Shown here piece by piece: positions 1 to 12,172 of a DNA stretch of 64,000 nt; positions within the stretch are counted from its first letter, which is position 1, and every line of letters starts with the position of its first letter. The translations under genes were made by a program, and so were the position numbers. Source of the stretch: Salticus scenicus. Lineage: Eukaryota; Arthropoda; Arachnida; Araneae; Salticidae. The stretch spans positions 272,349,695 through 272,413,694 of the forward strand of contig OZ005656.1 of NCBI GenBank assembly GCA_963930645.1, in the 5' to 3' direction. Under the pieces are notes generated by a model, which searched no databases, was not told the DNA's origin, and saw only the letters and a program-made list of their open reading frames with translations.

Positions 1-716
1 TAAATAAAAAAATATTTCAACGAGTTAATTTACTTAACCCTTTATATCCCAAATTACCTTATTTTTCGAAAAATAGTTTGAAACTTTTTTATTATATTTT
101 TTTGCTCCATGAGAAACATCTCATATTAAATTTACCTTAAACTGTAGCTTAACTATAGGGAAAGCTTAAACTATAGGGAGTTTGAAGTTCCGATGAAATC
201 CCGCAGTAAATTTAGGCTATATTGAGGATTTTTTTTTCTTTTGTTTGATGGGACTTTAAAGTCCCGGTGGGATACAAAGAGTTAAAATCAATTTAAATCA
301 AGAATGTTTTATTTAATTTTATAAATGCAGAATATTTTATTAATAAGGAAAATAATCTTTATTCGATTATTTAACAAAGCAAAATGTGCAGTTTTTATAG
401 AATATGTTGAAATTAGTTGAAAAACAACAAAATTAATTTTAATGGACTAAAAAAATAATTTCACGCTCGATTATAAGAAATGTATTTCAAAATTTATTTC
501 TTCTTGCCAGTTCAAATTACTAAACACTGATCTACATAAAATTTAAAACATATTTCTTCATCTTTCACCACGTGATATTTATATAAATTTGAAACGTCTC
601 CAAGAAAAATAGAGCTGAAATGTTTTACTCTTTATATAACCATGTATTTGTTTATTTATTTATATTATTCATTTCTCTCGACGTAATTTAATTCTAAATA
701 TTTAATTTATTTTTAA
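1..716. other. AT-rich non-coding DNA
   Basis: No coding signal. The stretch is AT-rich with short homopolymer runs. Two short related phrases around 155 and 175 (both containing actatagggA-like words) hint at a small local duplication. I see no recognisable element. Confidence 0.5.
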
Positions 717-745
717 CTAGCAACCCCGTGCGAGTTTTTCGCACT
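717..745 (-). mobile_element. Helitron-type 3' terminus
   Basis: Read on the minus strand this is a GC-rich hairpin (GTGCGA, short loop, TCGCAC) followed about 7 bases later by CTAG and then T. That is the 3' signature of Helitrons (hairpin, then CTRR, insertion before T). The body would extend to the right. I could not find its 5' TC end, so its size is unknown. Confidence 0.5.
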
Positions 746-1149
746 TTATTTCTTTGTAACATTTAAAATTTAAAATTATTAATATTATTTAATTTTAAAG
801 CCATAAAAACGTCATGTAGTTTACATATGCATAAGCGAATTTATTATTTAACTTTTTTTTTTTTTTTTTTTTTTTTTTTCCCACGTGAAAGCATATTGTA
901 ATCATCGAGGGTGAAAAAGGGATTCCTTTCCATTTGGGAAAAGTCGGCCAATTTACTTTCTTATGGATATTTTTTCTCGAGTTAATATACACGGGAAACA
1001 CATAGATAATTCAGCTAATAAAATTTATGAATAATTTATGTACTAAAAGAGAATGAAAAACTCTAGATACCTATTTTTCATCCTTTTCTTCTTCCTTTTT
1101 TTTTTTTTTAATTAACTATACTCTAGTATACTCATATCTGCACAAAACT
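746..1149. other. AT-rich DNA, perhaps Helitron body
   Basis: No gene. Contains a T run at 850-879 and a second near 1097-1109. It lies upstream, on the minus strand, of the Helitron-type terminus at 717 and could be its body, but no 5' boundary is visible. Confidence 0.3.
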
Positions 1150-1312
1150 GACTTTCTTTCGGCATTTATTATTATACTTCTTTGAGATAAATATCGTCTG
1201 CATTCATCATGGAAAATAATTTGAATAAATTATAAATAATAAATAATTTGTATTGCGTAAATTTGTATAAGATTATATATCGAAGAAAGTCTTGTGGTGT
1301 CCACAACATATT
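1150..1312 (+). mobile_element. short Helentron-like element (family 2 end)
   Basis: The right end has GAAGAAAGTC, a hairpin TTGTGG/CCACAA and CATATTAG before T. This is the same end as in the larger elements ending at 20910 and 33641. A near-complementary ACTTTCTTTCG at about 1151 could be the paired 5' subterminal repeat, giving a miniature of about 160 bp. The right end is well supported by the other copies; the left end is a guess. Confidence 0.4.
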
Positions 1313-3260
1313 AGTTATGTATTAAAACTTCCGAGGCTGCTAACTACATTTAAAAGAATTTTGAAATTTTCATATTACTTACTAATATAAAATCATCTTA
1401 AATTTTAAAGAGAGTATTTCATCAAATATAAAGAGAGTAATTGTTTCATAATAATAACAAAGAACTGATTATAAAAATGATATTTTTCATAAATTACTTA
1501 TCTATGAAAGGAATATAACTTATCTATGAAAACTTATCCCGTTTCTTTTCATATATTTATTACAACACTTAAAAGCCGTACAATATTTCGGCATTTTAAA
1601 AATTCATTAACATTCTACTCGATTATTATTTCCGAGTTTTATACTCCCTATTGTCTGATGCCAAAACTTTTTTCGGCATCAAAAATCTTTGCACAATAAC
1701 ATGGGGATGATAGATCTACATAAAATACTATATCTATGCATTTTATACTGGGGGAAAAAAATAATAATTCCTAATTTTATTTATTTAATTATTATTATTA
1801 TTATTATTATTTTATTATTATTATTTTATTTTATTTTCATTTTTTTGGCAACAATTAAAAATTTATATGTCCATTTTTAAAACTTCTACCAAGTTATTAT
1901 TTTCATATTTTAATTAATTTTTAAAAATCTAATCAAAATTTCGTTACAAATAAGGTACCAAATGAAAGGGGCATTTTTTCTGAATCCGTCTGTTTAATTA
2001 ACTTATCGATCGGACAATTAGATTTTTTAAAGGTAACTAAAGTATGGAAAGCTGATGGCAACTTGCGTTAACACACAAACAGACTGAAAAATCTCTTAGC
2101 CATTCGTATATATAGAGAGAGATATTTTCCACGACGCATTAAAATTCCACATATTAAGGAGATTTTTCCGTTAAATTATCTCACTTGATTATTAATATAT
2201 ATACATATATATTTTCATTTGAAATGCATCATGGAAAAAATTTTAATTTATTTATTCCAATACATTGTTTAAGCTTTGACATAGCTTTCAGTGTTAGTTA
2301 CGGGAAACTTGAGCTTTTATTATTAAGAATTTTGTATCAAGTATCTTTTTTCCATAACAAAGAAAAAAAAAAAAAAAAATCTTTTTTTAACTTCGAGGGC
2401 TCTAGACATGTTACAGCTACAAGATTGATTTCAGGAAACTTTAGAAGAAAATAACAATAATCGCAAATAAATAAACAACTAATTATAGAAAATTACAATA
2501 TTAATATAAAAAATGTTTTTTCAGTGAATGCATTATTGAAAACAGCATGACGCTGCATTAAAAGCATGTAATTTATAAAATATGCAATCAGTTTTTTACA
2601 TAATTTTTTTCTCTTTCAACCCCCCCCCCCCCCCCCCAACACACACACACATCAAAATAAATACAGAACAAAACTCTATCGATATATATATATATACGAA
2701 CGACTAATTTTAAATGTTTTTATTTTGTTTCAATCTACTTGTCTCAACTATTATATAAAGTGTATTTATTTATTTGTTTTTATAATTATCTTAACTTTTA
2801 AAGATAGTTCTTATGGAATGTATTTAAAGAGATTTGATGTGCTCAATCTTTTTCAGGAACACATAAATCTGAGGAAAATAGATGCGCTTTATTAGTATTA
2901 TACATAAATTACACTTTAAAATTTTCAGTCTTAACTCTACTTAGAAATATCTATGCGCTTATTTTTTCTCAAAAATAAAGCAGTATTTCCTTTTTCCCTC
3001 AAAAATCATCATAATTCAGCTGAGATGTAGGTAAAGGATTGTCAACTTCTATTGTGATAAGGTATTTCCATTGTATTGATACACGCCTCTTTCAACAAAG
3101 GGATTAGCCCTCTGTGTGTGGGGGAAAAATATTTCTTCTCAACTCTAGAGCTCCTAAAGTGCAACACTGAATTCTTAAAGACAGGTGTTTATTTTGCAGT
3201 ATACTTTAAACACTTCAGGTATTTTTATTGCAACAATAGAAAAAAATACGTAACGTCGAA
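1313..3260. other. AT-rich non-coding DNA
   Basis: No gene is supported. There are (ATT)n at about 1788-1830, an A run near 2364, C then CA runs at 2621-2650 and a short TA tract near 2683. Bases 1905-1990 are an inverted relative of the units at 22860-23175 (shared words such as AAATGAAAGGGGC), so an old dispersed repeat is present. Short open frames here are low-complexity translations. Confidence 0.5.
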
Positions 3261-3261
3261 A

Positions 3262-3784
3262 GGGTTAACCATTGTTTAAATAAATAAAAGCAAGAGAAGT
3301 CTCTAAATAAACAAAAGAAAAAATTATAAAAAAGTATTTGAGTATTTTTTTTACAAATATTTTGTTTAATGGAACGTATTGCATCTAAATTCTTTTGTGT
3401 GTCGTAAAAGAACTATAAATGGTAAAAATTTTAATATCAATTATTTATTTCTTTGTTTTTATTATCTTTCAAGCAAGTGAACATTTCTAAAGTGAAATTT
3501 AAAAAGTTAGCATCCATAGACCGTATTGCATAAAAATTCTGTTTTGTATAACGGATAAAGAAAAAAACTACAAGTCCTAAACGTATGTAAATATGTATAG
3601 TTCTTGCAATAACAACCAATAACGTGCCTACCAATTTCTATTTTAAACGAGTGTAGAATTTAGATGCTAGCGTACTTAAACAATTAGAGTACAGTCCGTA
3701 ATGATAAAGATTTATTTTTTTGTCTCTATAAAAGCTAGATTCACTAAAATATATACAGTTAGTGCGACTGTGATCTGTAATATA
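3262..3784 (+). repeat. dispersed repeat, left part, split by Tc1
   Basis: Matches 8830-9060 in order: words such as AAATAAACAAAAGAAAA, then TTTGAGTATTTTT, then a degenerate 'gctagattcactaaaatatatacag' segment. The match stops where the Tc1 element begins and resumes after it near 5905, so the transposon landed in a pre-existing copy. The repeat has no coding capacity I can see. Confidence 0.55.
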
Positions 3785-4783
3785 TACAGTGGCGGAGAAG
3801 AAAAACCGCATCACCTAAAAAAAGACATTTTTTAATGTTATGCATTATTTTGTTTACATAAAATTATCTTAGTTGCGGCAAAGCAAGATATGACGTCATT
3901 CCCCATTCATATTGCATCATACAACTCTTCCGAATTATTACATCATTTTATTTCTATAAATAGCATGCCAAAAGGGGACAATGGCTATTTATCTCATTCT
4001 TTAAGCGATGAAAGTATAGCTCCTTATGTTCAATTGACAAAAGAGAAAGTGTGTGGCACTTGCTTTAGCCAAAAGGAGGATATTCGACGCGTGTGATCGC
4101 TAAAAAAATTGGCTGCAATCAATCGACAGTCTCGAGAGTGATTAAGTTGGAGCGTGAAACTGGTAATGTTGAAATGAGGTCCCGATCAGGCCGAAAGAGG
4201 GCAACCGCAAAATCTGACGATAGATATCTCCAACGTATGTCTGTCCGTAAACGTCATGCAAGTGCTTCTGATTTAAAAGTCAGATTTGAGAAAGAATGTG
4301 GTGTCAATTTAAGTGCACGAACTGTCCAAAGACGCCTTGCGGAACGCAGTCTGCATAAGTATCGCCCGAAGAAAAAGCCGTTACTTACACATCTCAAAAA
4401 AAAAAAAAAAAAAAGATACAGAAGAGTCTTTCTTGGGCAAAAAAGTATGTTTCATGGACAAAATCTCAGTGGGATTCAGTAATTTTTTCGGATGAATCTA
4501 AATTCAACCTACATGGGTCGGACGGTTAGCGATATGTCCGGAAACGTAAAAATGAAACTAATCATCCAGACTGAATATCGCCTACTTTTAAATTCCCGGC
4601 GAGCCAAATGGTCTGGTGATGCATATCCAGCAAAGGGGTTGGACGCCTGAAACTTATTACTGGAACTGTGAATGCATCAGTTTACACCCAGGTCTTGGAG
4701 GAGTGTTTAAATCCTGTTATTCAGAAGGTGCTGGAAATTGTATTTTTCAACAGGACTCTGCACCCTGTCATACAGCGCAATCG

Positions 4784-4891
4784 GTAAGTACGATCTAACC
4801 TATTCATACACGATTTTTTAACCTTATTTACAGGTTTTTATCTCCACAACATAAAGAATATTACAAAAGTAATTTCCCCCTATTTTACTAG
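4784..4891 (+). other. intron-like insert in Tc1 transposase
   Basis: Starts GTAAGTACG and ends in a pyrimidine-rich tract plus TTTTACTAG. Its removal keeps frame between AQS and VKAYL and restores the DD34E spacing. Most Tc1 transposases lack introns, so this is either a real short intron or a fortuitous insertion. I favour an intron. Confidence 0.55.
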
Positions 4892-5020
4892 GTGAAGGCC
4901 TATCTGACAAAATCTTGAATCAAAGTTTTCGACTGGTCTGGGAACAGTCCCAATCTGAATCCCATTGAAAATTGTTGGCGCATAATGGGTACGAAAATTG
5001 CTGCTAAGAAGCCTGCTACT

Positions 5021-5442
5021 AACAAGGAAATATTCAAAAAGGTGTCATCTTCAAAAAGTATTGAAACAAATACGTGATTCTACTCTTCATAAAACACCAG
5101 AAAATGAAAATATTATTGGCTGAAATTAATTACAGCGGCCACAAAAATTATCAAAATTAAGTAGTTTTGGCGATTTAGCGCTGTTAGGCGATATGTTTGC
5201 TAGCACTGAGATTGCCGTGTACGAACAGAGCCGTGTTTTGTTTTTCCGCCAAGTACTCAAAATCAATCGCCTAGCAGTGTGAAATCGCCAAATATGCTTA
5301 AGTTTGATAATATTTTGTGGTCGCTGTAATTAATTTCAGCCGATATTTTTTTCATTTTCTGGTGTTTTATGAAGAGTAGAATCGCATATATATATTTTTT
5401 CAATACTTTTGAAGATAACACCTTTTGAATGTTTCCTTGTAA
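5021..5442. repeat. fold-back (inverted repeat) insertion in Tc1
   Basis: The left arm, about 5021-5193, reappears as an imperfect reverse complement at about 5267-5442, including words such as CTTCATAAAACACCAGAAAA and GAAATTAATTACAGCG. A loop of about 70 bases separates them. The arms begin inside transposase coding sequence (AACAAGGAAA), and the coding C-terminus resumes right after the right arm. So this is either a palindromic MITE or an inverted duplication of transposon sequence. Confidence 0.7.
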
Positions 5443-5900
5443 GATTGAACTGCAGGAAATCACTATTAGGGTTTGGTTCCATGATATTGGCCGGGATTAC
5501 ATTCAGAAGTTAATATCTTCTATGTCAGACCGCTGCAAGGCTGTCATTGCAGCTCGTAGAGAATCCACTAAACATTGAAGTGATCCTTATGATTGTATAC
5601 ACATGTAAATAAATGTAATATGACTGAAGTTATGCAGAATTTTTATAAACTACAAAATTTGTATATCAAGTACTTTGTTGCACGTGGTAATAAATATTAC
5701 ATTTTTCACTCTTTTTCATTTTTCTGAGTAATTAAGTGTAAATAATTCATTAGGTCTAGTTAAACTTGATTGAGATTAATTCTATAACATCATTTTATCC
5801 TAAAAATATGATCTTTACACAAAACATATGCGTGAAACACATTATTTGTACGTTTTTCCATTTTTTCGCAGGTGATGCAGTTCTTTTGTCCACCACTGTG

Positions 5901-6185
5901 TATATATATATATATAAATAAAATTTTTCAGTTTATTTGAATAAGGCACTCTCTATCTCACTTTAATAATTTGACTTCATAGGCCATTATGTGAAATTTT
6001 TCTTTTTGCCCCTGTATTAAAAAAAAAAAAAAAAAAAAAAAAATCTATAATAGGCTAGATTTACTAAAATCTATCTAATTTGTGCTACGATGGCTTATAA
6101 TATAGGTACCAATTTTCCGCTCATTCGAATAAAGCATTTAGATACTATCGTGTTCATTCACAAAATTCATGTATTTTTTTTTCTT
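5901..6185 (+). repeat. dispersed repeat, right part, split by Tc1
   Basis: Continues the repeat interrupted at 3784. Motifs such as CATTTAGATACTATCGTGTTCA and 'gctcattcgaataaagc' correspond to 9060-9320. It includes a poly-A run at 6020-6043. Divergence from the other copy is considerable, so it is old. Confidence 0.5.
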
Positions 6186-7100
6186 CCCCAATTCTATACA
6201 TTTTTATTTAAAAAAAAAAATAAAAATAAAATTTAATAAAAGTAAATTGAGAAAAATCTTTTCACGGAGGAACAAAGGACATCGGAAGTACCGCTATTAA
6301 CTCGTTTTAGATTTAAAAATTTATCAATGACAAGAAAATATCTCGGCAAATGAAATGCTTCTCTTTTCAAATGCTTTGTTCCTTCTCATTTTCCATTTGA
6401 ATTGATATGGGACGCAAATTATCTTTAAATGATTTTATTATAAATGTATTATGTAGACGAATAAATTAGACTCATAATATACTCTGCTTAGTAAGAAATT
6501 GAATTCATTAGCTAAATATGTAATTTAACTAAAAAAAATAAGAATAAATAAATGAAATTATATATATATCAAAGAAATATTTCATTACGTAAAACGATGA
6601 AACAATATGTCACATGTTCACAAAGGTATATAATAATAATTTAATACAAAACATGACAATATCCATCAAACATATGCAGTTTTCTTCATTTTTTTTCTTT
6701 TTAAAGTTACACAGCGTTCTATATACCACGTAACCTATAAACATTTTAAAACTTCATAAATAATGAAACACTTTTTCATACCTATTAGAAACGAAATAGT
6801 CGTTGTAGGCGAAAATTAATAGTAGATTTTTTATTCTGATTTCATGTTTTTCTTCAATCTAGGCCCGGAATTGGAATTTCTTTTTGAATAAGGGAATTTC
6901 AGGCAAAATTTAGGTAGTTTACTTTCCGTTATATTGCTTTCTGAATGTATACTTTATATAAAAATGTTTAGCAGTCACAAAAAAAAAAATTGCACTATGA
7001 CCTTTTAGTATATCTACTCAGAAATCAGAGTAATAATATAATAATATAAAAATAATCCACTTGCCATATGACAACTAAACTAAATAAAGTTGTGAGTCAG
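6186..7100. other. AT-rich non-coding DNA
   Basis: No gene, tandem array or terminal-repeat pair recognised. Contains short A and T runs only. Confidence 0.5.
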
Positions 7101-7931
7101 AAAAAAGTCTTGTGTGAAACAAACTCGCAACTTCCATTACCCACTGTTAGGCGTATTATATGCATTTTTTTTTTCTTTAAGAGATAATATGATTAGAAGA
7201 AATAAAATTGACCTAATGAAGTATAAACCTAAAATTTTCCGATAAGAGAGTTAATACATGTGTAAAGACATACAAAACTATAAAACAGTGTTTACATAGC
7301 GAGTTAAAAATAAGGAAAAAAAAAACCCCACCAAAGTTCAAGATGTAAAACTGTTCTTAGTCAGTTGTTGACTGGAAAACAACAATTACATATAAACGGA
7401 TATATAAAAGAATTAATATGGCAAGTTAAAAAAAAAAAAAAAAAAAATCCATACAGCCGTTTTTAAAGGAACGCACTTGCATGACCTGAAATTCAGATAT
7501 TTATGCAGGATGCCTATCACTTTTCGTGAACTAACCAACTATATTACTCGGAAGGGCGTTTAATAGAGTGTTTATGTAATATTTTCGGGGAAAAAAATCG
7601 TTAGAGCCGTTTCTGAGATACAGGTTTACGACCCACCTTCCGATTTTGGATGTCTCACTTCCGGTTTTCCAATTTTCATCAAAATTTGGAAAACTCGTCA
7701 GTATACCAGACCTGTCTCAATTCTGAAATTTCGTAATTCTACCTTTATAAGTTTTGGAGATATAATAGTCAGAAAATTCCCCACATACATACGCATATAC
7801 ACACTGACAAATTGCCAAAAAACACTTTTTTTTGGACTAAGGAGACCGTAAAACATGTAAATCAGGTGAAACCTCGAAATTTAATTTTTGGACCGAATAC
7901 AATACCCATTACCTGCAATTGTCGGGTAATA
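7101..7931 (-). mobile_element. Helentron-like non-autonomous element
   Basis: On the minus strand it begins near 7931 with a CTATTACCC / GGTAATGGG stem-forming start, followed by TATTGTATTCGGTCC. It then has a short microsatellite-like patch (CATACATACGCATATACACAC on plus, 7785-7803) and 'tctcagaaacggctctaacgat'-type sequence. It ends near 7101 with GGGTAATGGAAGTTG and a GTTTGTTTCACAC hairpin end. It matches the element at 11995-13030 over most of its length. The architecture is that of DINE-1/HINE elements. No coding capacity. Confidence 0.6.
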
Positions 7932-8494
7932 GAAGCAAAATTATTTGGAATTTTTTCTTCCAGTACTTTCATAAACATGAATTTCATCCACTTTCCATGC
8001 AATTCAGAAATCAGTTTTAAAGTAAACGCGAATTTTGTCAATTACCAATGAAATAACTACATTTTTCTAAAATTTGAAAAGAAAAAGTACTTCTGCAATT
8101 AACTGCGGTTAAACTTAAATCCATAAATCAATTTAAAAAACCTGATTGCTTTTCTTTCTTTTTCTTTTTTAATAATTATTAGCGCTCAAATAATTGCATT
8201 TTAACTAACAGTAAAAATAAAGGAAAAGAAAAGAAATACATATTTCAGGATGCTGCAGTTAAATGTATTTATTTATTTATTTTTAAATCAGCGGCAAAAT
8301 AGCGTACAAACGTAAAAAATGTGATTATTTGGGAAAATATTTGCTCCTAAAACGAACTTTTCTAAGATATTGATGTTTAAAAAACAGGACTTTTCCAAAT
8401 TTAAAAAGGAAATTTAAAACAGGTATAAATTACTGAAATTGAAAACGGACCTTTTACGAAAATCTTATTTAAAAATCTGGAGTGACTCCACTCG
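7932..8494. other. AT-rich non-coding DNA
   Basis: No supported gene or element. An open frame at 7812-8051 overlaps the end of the Helentron-like element and looks like chance coding. Confidence 0.45.
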
Positions 8495-8830
8495 GCTTTC
8501 CGAATATTAACTAATTAACAGTTGTATAAATAGAAAGTGCCATGACGTCATGAAATGGTATTAGACAGGAGATGAGTGGTAACAGCCAAAGAGGAGAGAA
8601 CGGAGTTGGGTGGACGAGAGAAATGACATATTTTTAGTTCGTCCGAGAAGACTATTTTTATTTCTGTTTTAAATGTTTTATATATGTTGTGTGAAGTTTT
8701 AGTAATGTGTTATTAAAATGGTTCGTCTTCAAGTACGATATTGTTATATCAAGGCCATGACTGAATTTAAATAAATTAAAGTTATTGTGTCTCCAGTCAT
8801 GCGAGATAAAGCAGTGACTAGGATCTATTT
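8495..8830 (+). repeat. LTR-like or promoter-like segment, unassigned
   Basis: Has a TATA-like TATAAATAG at about 8527, a TGACGTCA palindrome at 8543-8550, and AATAAA-type signals at about 8771 and 8837. This order resembles a retroelement LTR, but I find no paired LTR, coding region or target duplication. Confidence 0.25.
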
Positions 8831-9166
8831 AACTTAAATAAAGCAAGAGAAATCGTTAAATAAACAAAAGAAAATATTATAATTCGCTGTTTGAGTATTT
8901 TTCTCCATATTGTATGTTTTTTAATTTTACGCTATTGCCCTTCAAAAAAGTTGAGCCCATAGAGCAAAATGATAAACATTTTCGTTGTGTCTCTAAAAAA
9001 AACCATAAATGCTAAACTCACCGAAATATATGCAGTCCGTGTAACGGAGATTTGTAACTTGTGTATAAATCTTCAGCTCAATCAAATAAGGCATTTAGAC
9101 GCTATCGCACTTCACACTATTTCAGCTAATAAGCCATAATTATAAAGAACTTTTTGTTGTGTCCTC

Positions 9167-9201
<35 letters not shown>

Positions 9202-9332
9202 AAAAAAACTAAGTGCTAGATTCACCAGAATCAATAAGTTTCGTGCTATGGTGCCCTATAACATACGCACCAGTTTTCAGCCGATTCGGACAAAGCGTTT
9301 AGACACTTTGTGTTCACTCACACACATACACA
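8830..9332 (+). repeat. dispersed repeat, intact copy
   Basis: Uninterrupted relative of 3262-3784 plus 5901-6185. It carries 'aataaacaaaagaaaa', TTTGAGTATTTTTCTCC, 'aaggcatttagacgctatcgcac' and, after a poly-A run at 9172-9199, a second related module ('gttttcagccgattcgg...gcgtttagacac'). The two similar modules suggest an internal duplication. No protein is encoded. Confidence 0.55.
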
Positions 9333-11990
9333 TATATACATAACTAAAAATCGTATAAAATCGTATATATCTCTGAAAGGGAAAGTCGTATTAAAACCAA
9401 AGTTAGAGGTGTACTATTAGGCATCATGATAATCCCAAATGTAAATTTGCGACATGCTACAGCTATTCTTTTTTGAGCTATGCGAGATAGGAAATCCATT
9501 TCGCAAATCATGACTGCAGTAATTCCTTTACACATAATGTTTGGAAAATAAAAATGATAAATAAGGACAAGAACTGTCGGCCACTGGCAAATAATTTAAA
9601 ATTTCAAGTCTATGCGTTTTGAAGTACCTTAAAATTATTTTTTGATATATATGTGTATATATATTAATTATAATGATGTGTATGTATGCGAGTGAACAAA
9701 AGTCTAAGCTCTACATTCGACTGAGTTCATATTTGATAGGTATGTAATAAATCACCATCGCATCAGTTGTACAGATTTTTGAAATTTTATGATATAAGCC
9801 GTATGAAAATATAAGCCGTATGTTAAAATTATTTAAAACAGAAGAAAAGTCACATATGTTATATTGCATTGGAAAGATTTGTTAATTATAGGAAATGATA
9901 ACTCATAGTTATTTTCACCTAGAGAACTTTAAAATAATTTATGCCACTTATATTTTTCGTACTTAATTGTCAGATATGGATTAAATTATTTTAAAAATGT
10001 AATTTATTAGAATTTTGATATAGACTGACCATCAATGAAAATTGAATACTCAACATTTTGATTTCTTTTACAGAGATACACAAAATGATTCGGATATATT
10101 AATTTCTATTTTATAATTATTAAAACTTAAGGGAGAAAAATGTATTAAGATTTTCACTATTGCTTATTTTTAATTCATTCTCTGGTTAATATTCTTAACC
10201 CTATTTAAACTAATCAATATATGGATCATCAATGGAATCGCAGTATTTTTAAACGTCCTTTCCAATGCAGTTTCGTTCATGAATATTAATTTTATTTATT
10301 GTATTAAAAAAAAAGTTTGATAGTAAAAATATTACATTATATTATACGCACACACATTCCCCCCCCCCCACCCAAGGGAAAAAAAGAAAGAATAAACTGC
10401 TACATCGTTACCAATATCCTCAAGGTAAAAATATTACGAATTGTTTCTAAGACAGTGATGCATCAATTACAAAAAGAAAAAAATTGAAAAAAAAAAAAAA
10501 AAAATAGAAATATAGAACCATTCATTGCAAAGCAACATTTAGTTAAAACCAATAAATTAAAATGCAAGTAAGAAGTGAAAAATAAAACCAAAAACTTTAG
10601 AAATGTTGCATGACAAAAATTTAAATAGCAATTAGCAATCTTTCCCATTTTAATTTACACGAAATAAAGATATTGTAAGAAAATATAAATAATATCGTTA
10701 TGAAAATATAATTTTAAATTCCATTGAATTTCTTTAAATTAGGGTAGAAATATTACCATTGTTATCTATATAGGAAATAAAATTGACAAAATACGCAAAA
10801 ACGATATTTATCTGTGTTCAGAAATGCATTGCAATTAGAGGGGCACTGCAGCATTTAACTGTTAACGATGACGAGTTTGGTTGTTAATTGCGTGGATTTG
10901 TCGACGGGGTCAAAATGACAACTGCTCTAAAACTTTGTGTTAATGACCTTTTTATTGAACTCCCTTCAATTTAACTCCGTAACTTCTTTATAATTCCTAT
11001 TTAAATTTGGTTTCTATATTATACTTTCGATAAGTGGAACTCCAGATAACTCGAATACTTCTTGTGGTCAACAATTAACCCTTAACGTTCATTACTTTCG
11101 CACTTAAACCTAATCTATTTTTTTTTTTTTTTTTTTTTTTTAATCCACCAATTTCTTACCAATTTATCCCTCTTTTGTTGGATTTTTAAACTTTTGGTTT
11201 TTCTATGGTTCGATATATAGCAGAATTAATTCAAAATTTAGTAAACAGTTTTTCATAAGAAGTAAAATGCAAATTCACTTTTTCTTAGTAGGCGCTTGTG
11301 CGTATAGTTATAGTTGTTGCTTTAATGGTGTACGCGTGCTTCATTTTTGAAAACGCTTTCTATAAAATAACTTTATATATAAGCTGAGATTATTTTCTTT
11401 CTTCAAGTAATATTAATAAAGTTCTTTTGTAGATTCTTTCCATATGATATTCGTTAAACGAACTTCAACTGTATATTACAGTTCAGAAAATATTTTTTAT
11501 ATATATCTTTGTAAAATTTTCTCGCTTTTAAGGAAATTTATTCCTGAAAAACAAATTTTCAGAATTGATTTTCTAATAATAGAATCAAAATAATTTCAAT
11601 TTTTTTTTTTTTTTTTTTTTTAATTTAAATTTATCTGAGAAGTTTAAAATAACTTTTTTACTAAATCAATAAAACAAAAAACACTCTTGGATGGTAACTT
11701 TATTTTAATCAATAAACGTAGAATGAGTTCATATTTTTTTTTTTTTTCCCAAAAAGAATGTTTCATTGATTGTTTTTACAGATTTTTTTTCTCCTCCTAT
11801 TTTCGTGAAATTTCAGTTAACGATGAAAAGCAAGAATAAAATAAAAAAAAAAGATTATCGAAAATTTACTGTGAAAATATTTTGTTATAAACACTTTTTT
11901 CTAAAGAATCTAATTTTTTCTTTCTTATAAAATCGCATTTCATTTCTAAAAATAGTTAAAACGATTCATTATTTGAAGTTTAATTAGTCT
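9333..11990. other. AT-rich non-coding DNA
   Basis: No gene supported. Contains a C run near 10361, A and T runs near 10487, 11120 and 11600, and a segment at about 10840-11475 whose flanks (AACTCCAGATAACTCGAA near 11040; GATATTCGTTAAACGAACTTC near 11450) recall degenerate pogo/Tigger-type DNA transposon ends. I could not pair the ends convincingly. Confidence 0.4.
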
Positions 11991-11994
11991 TTTT

Positions 11995-12133
11995 ACTTCC
12001 ATTACCCTACTACCGTAGGTAATGGAAGTATTGTATTCGGTCTGAAAATTCGATATCGGGTTTTCACCTGATTTACACGTTTTAAGGTCCCCTGAGTCCA
12101 AAAAAGTGGTTTTTGGCAATCGGTCAGTGTGTA

Positions 12134-12172
<39 letters not shown>

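Larger units (their letters stand above)
3961..5577 (+). pseudogene. Tc1 family transposase pseudogene
   Basis: In order: an N-terminal helix-turn-helix (IAKKIGCNQSTVSRV near 4096), a second DNA-binding part, a lysine tract from an A run at 4396-4414 that shifts frame, the first catalytic Asp in FSDESKF (about 4487), the second in FQQDSAPCHTA (about 4745-4780), the catalytic Glu in NPIENCW (about 4955), and a C-terminal tail with SSMSDRCKAVIAA ending at 5577. If 4784-4891 (GTAAGT...TACTAG) is removed, exactly 34 residues separate the second Asp and the Glu, as in Tc1 DD34E enzymes. Stops (near 4528 and 4918), several frameshifts and the fold-back insertion make it non-functional. Confidence 0.8.
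3785..5900 (+). mobile_element. Tc1-type DNA transposon, decayed
   Basis: The ends are imperfect inverted repeats: ACAGTGGCGGAGAAGAAA on the left, and on the right the complement of ACAGTGGTGGACAAAAGAA. Both are followed inward by GCATCACCT and flanked by TA, the target duplicated by Tc1/mariner elements. Between them lies a degenerate transposase with DD34E residues. The 2.1-kb length exceeds the usual 1.6-1.7 kb because of a 108-bp GT-AG intron-like insert and a fold-back insertion of about 420 bp. It sits in a copy of the dispersed repeat also seen at 8830-9330. Confidence 0.85.

Noticed and set aside
2185..2454. 89-codon frame
   Set aside because: Low complexity, includes a lysine run from poly-A, no domain or coding context.
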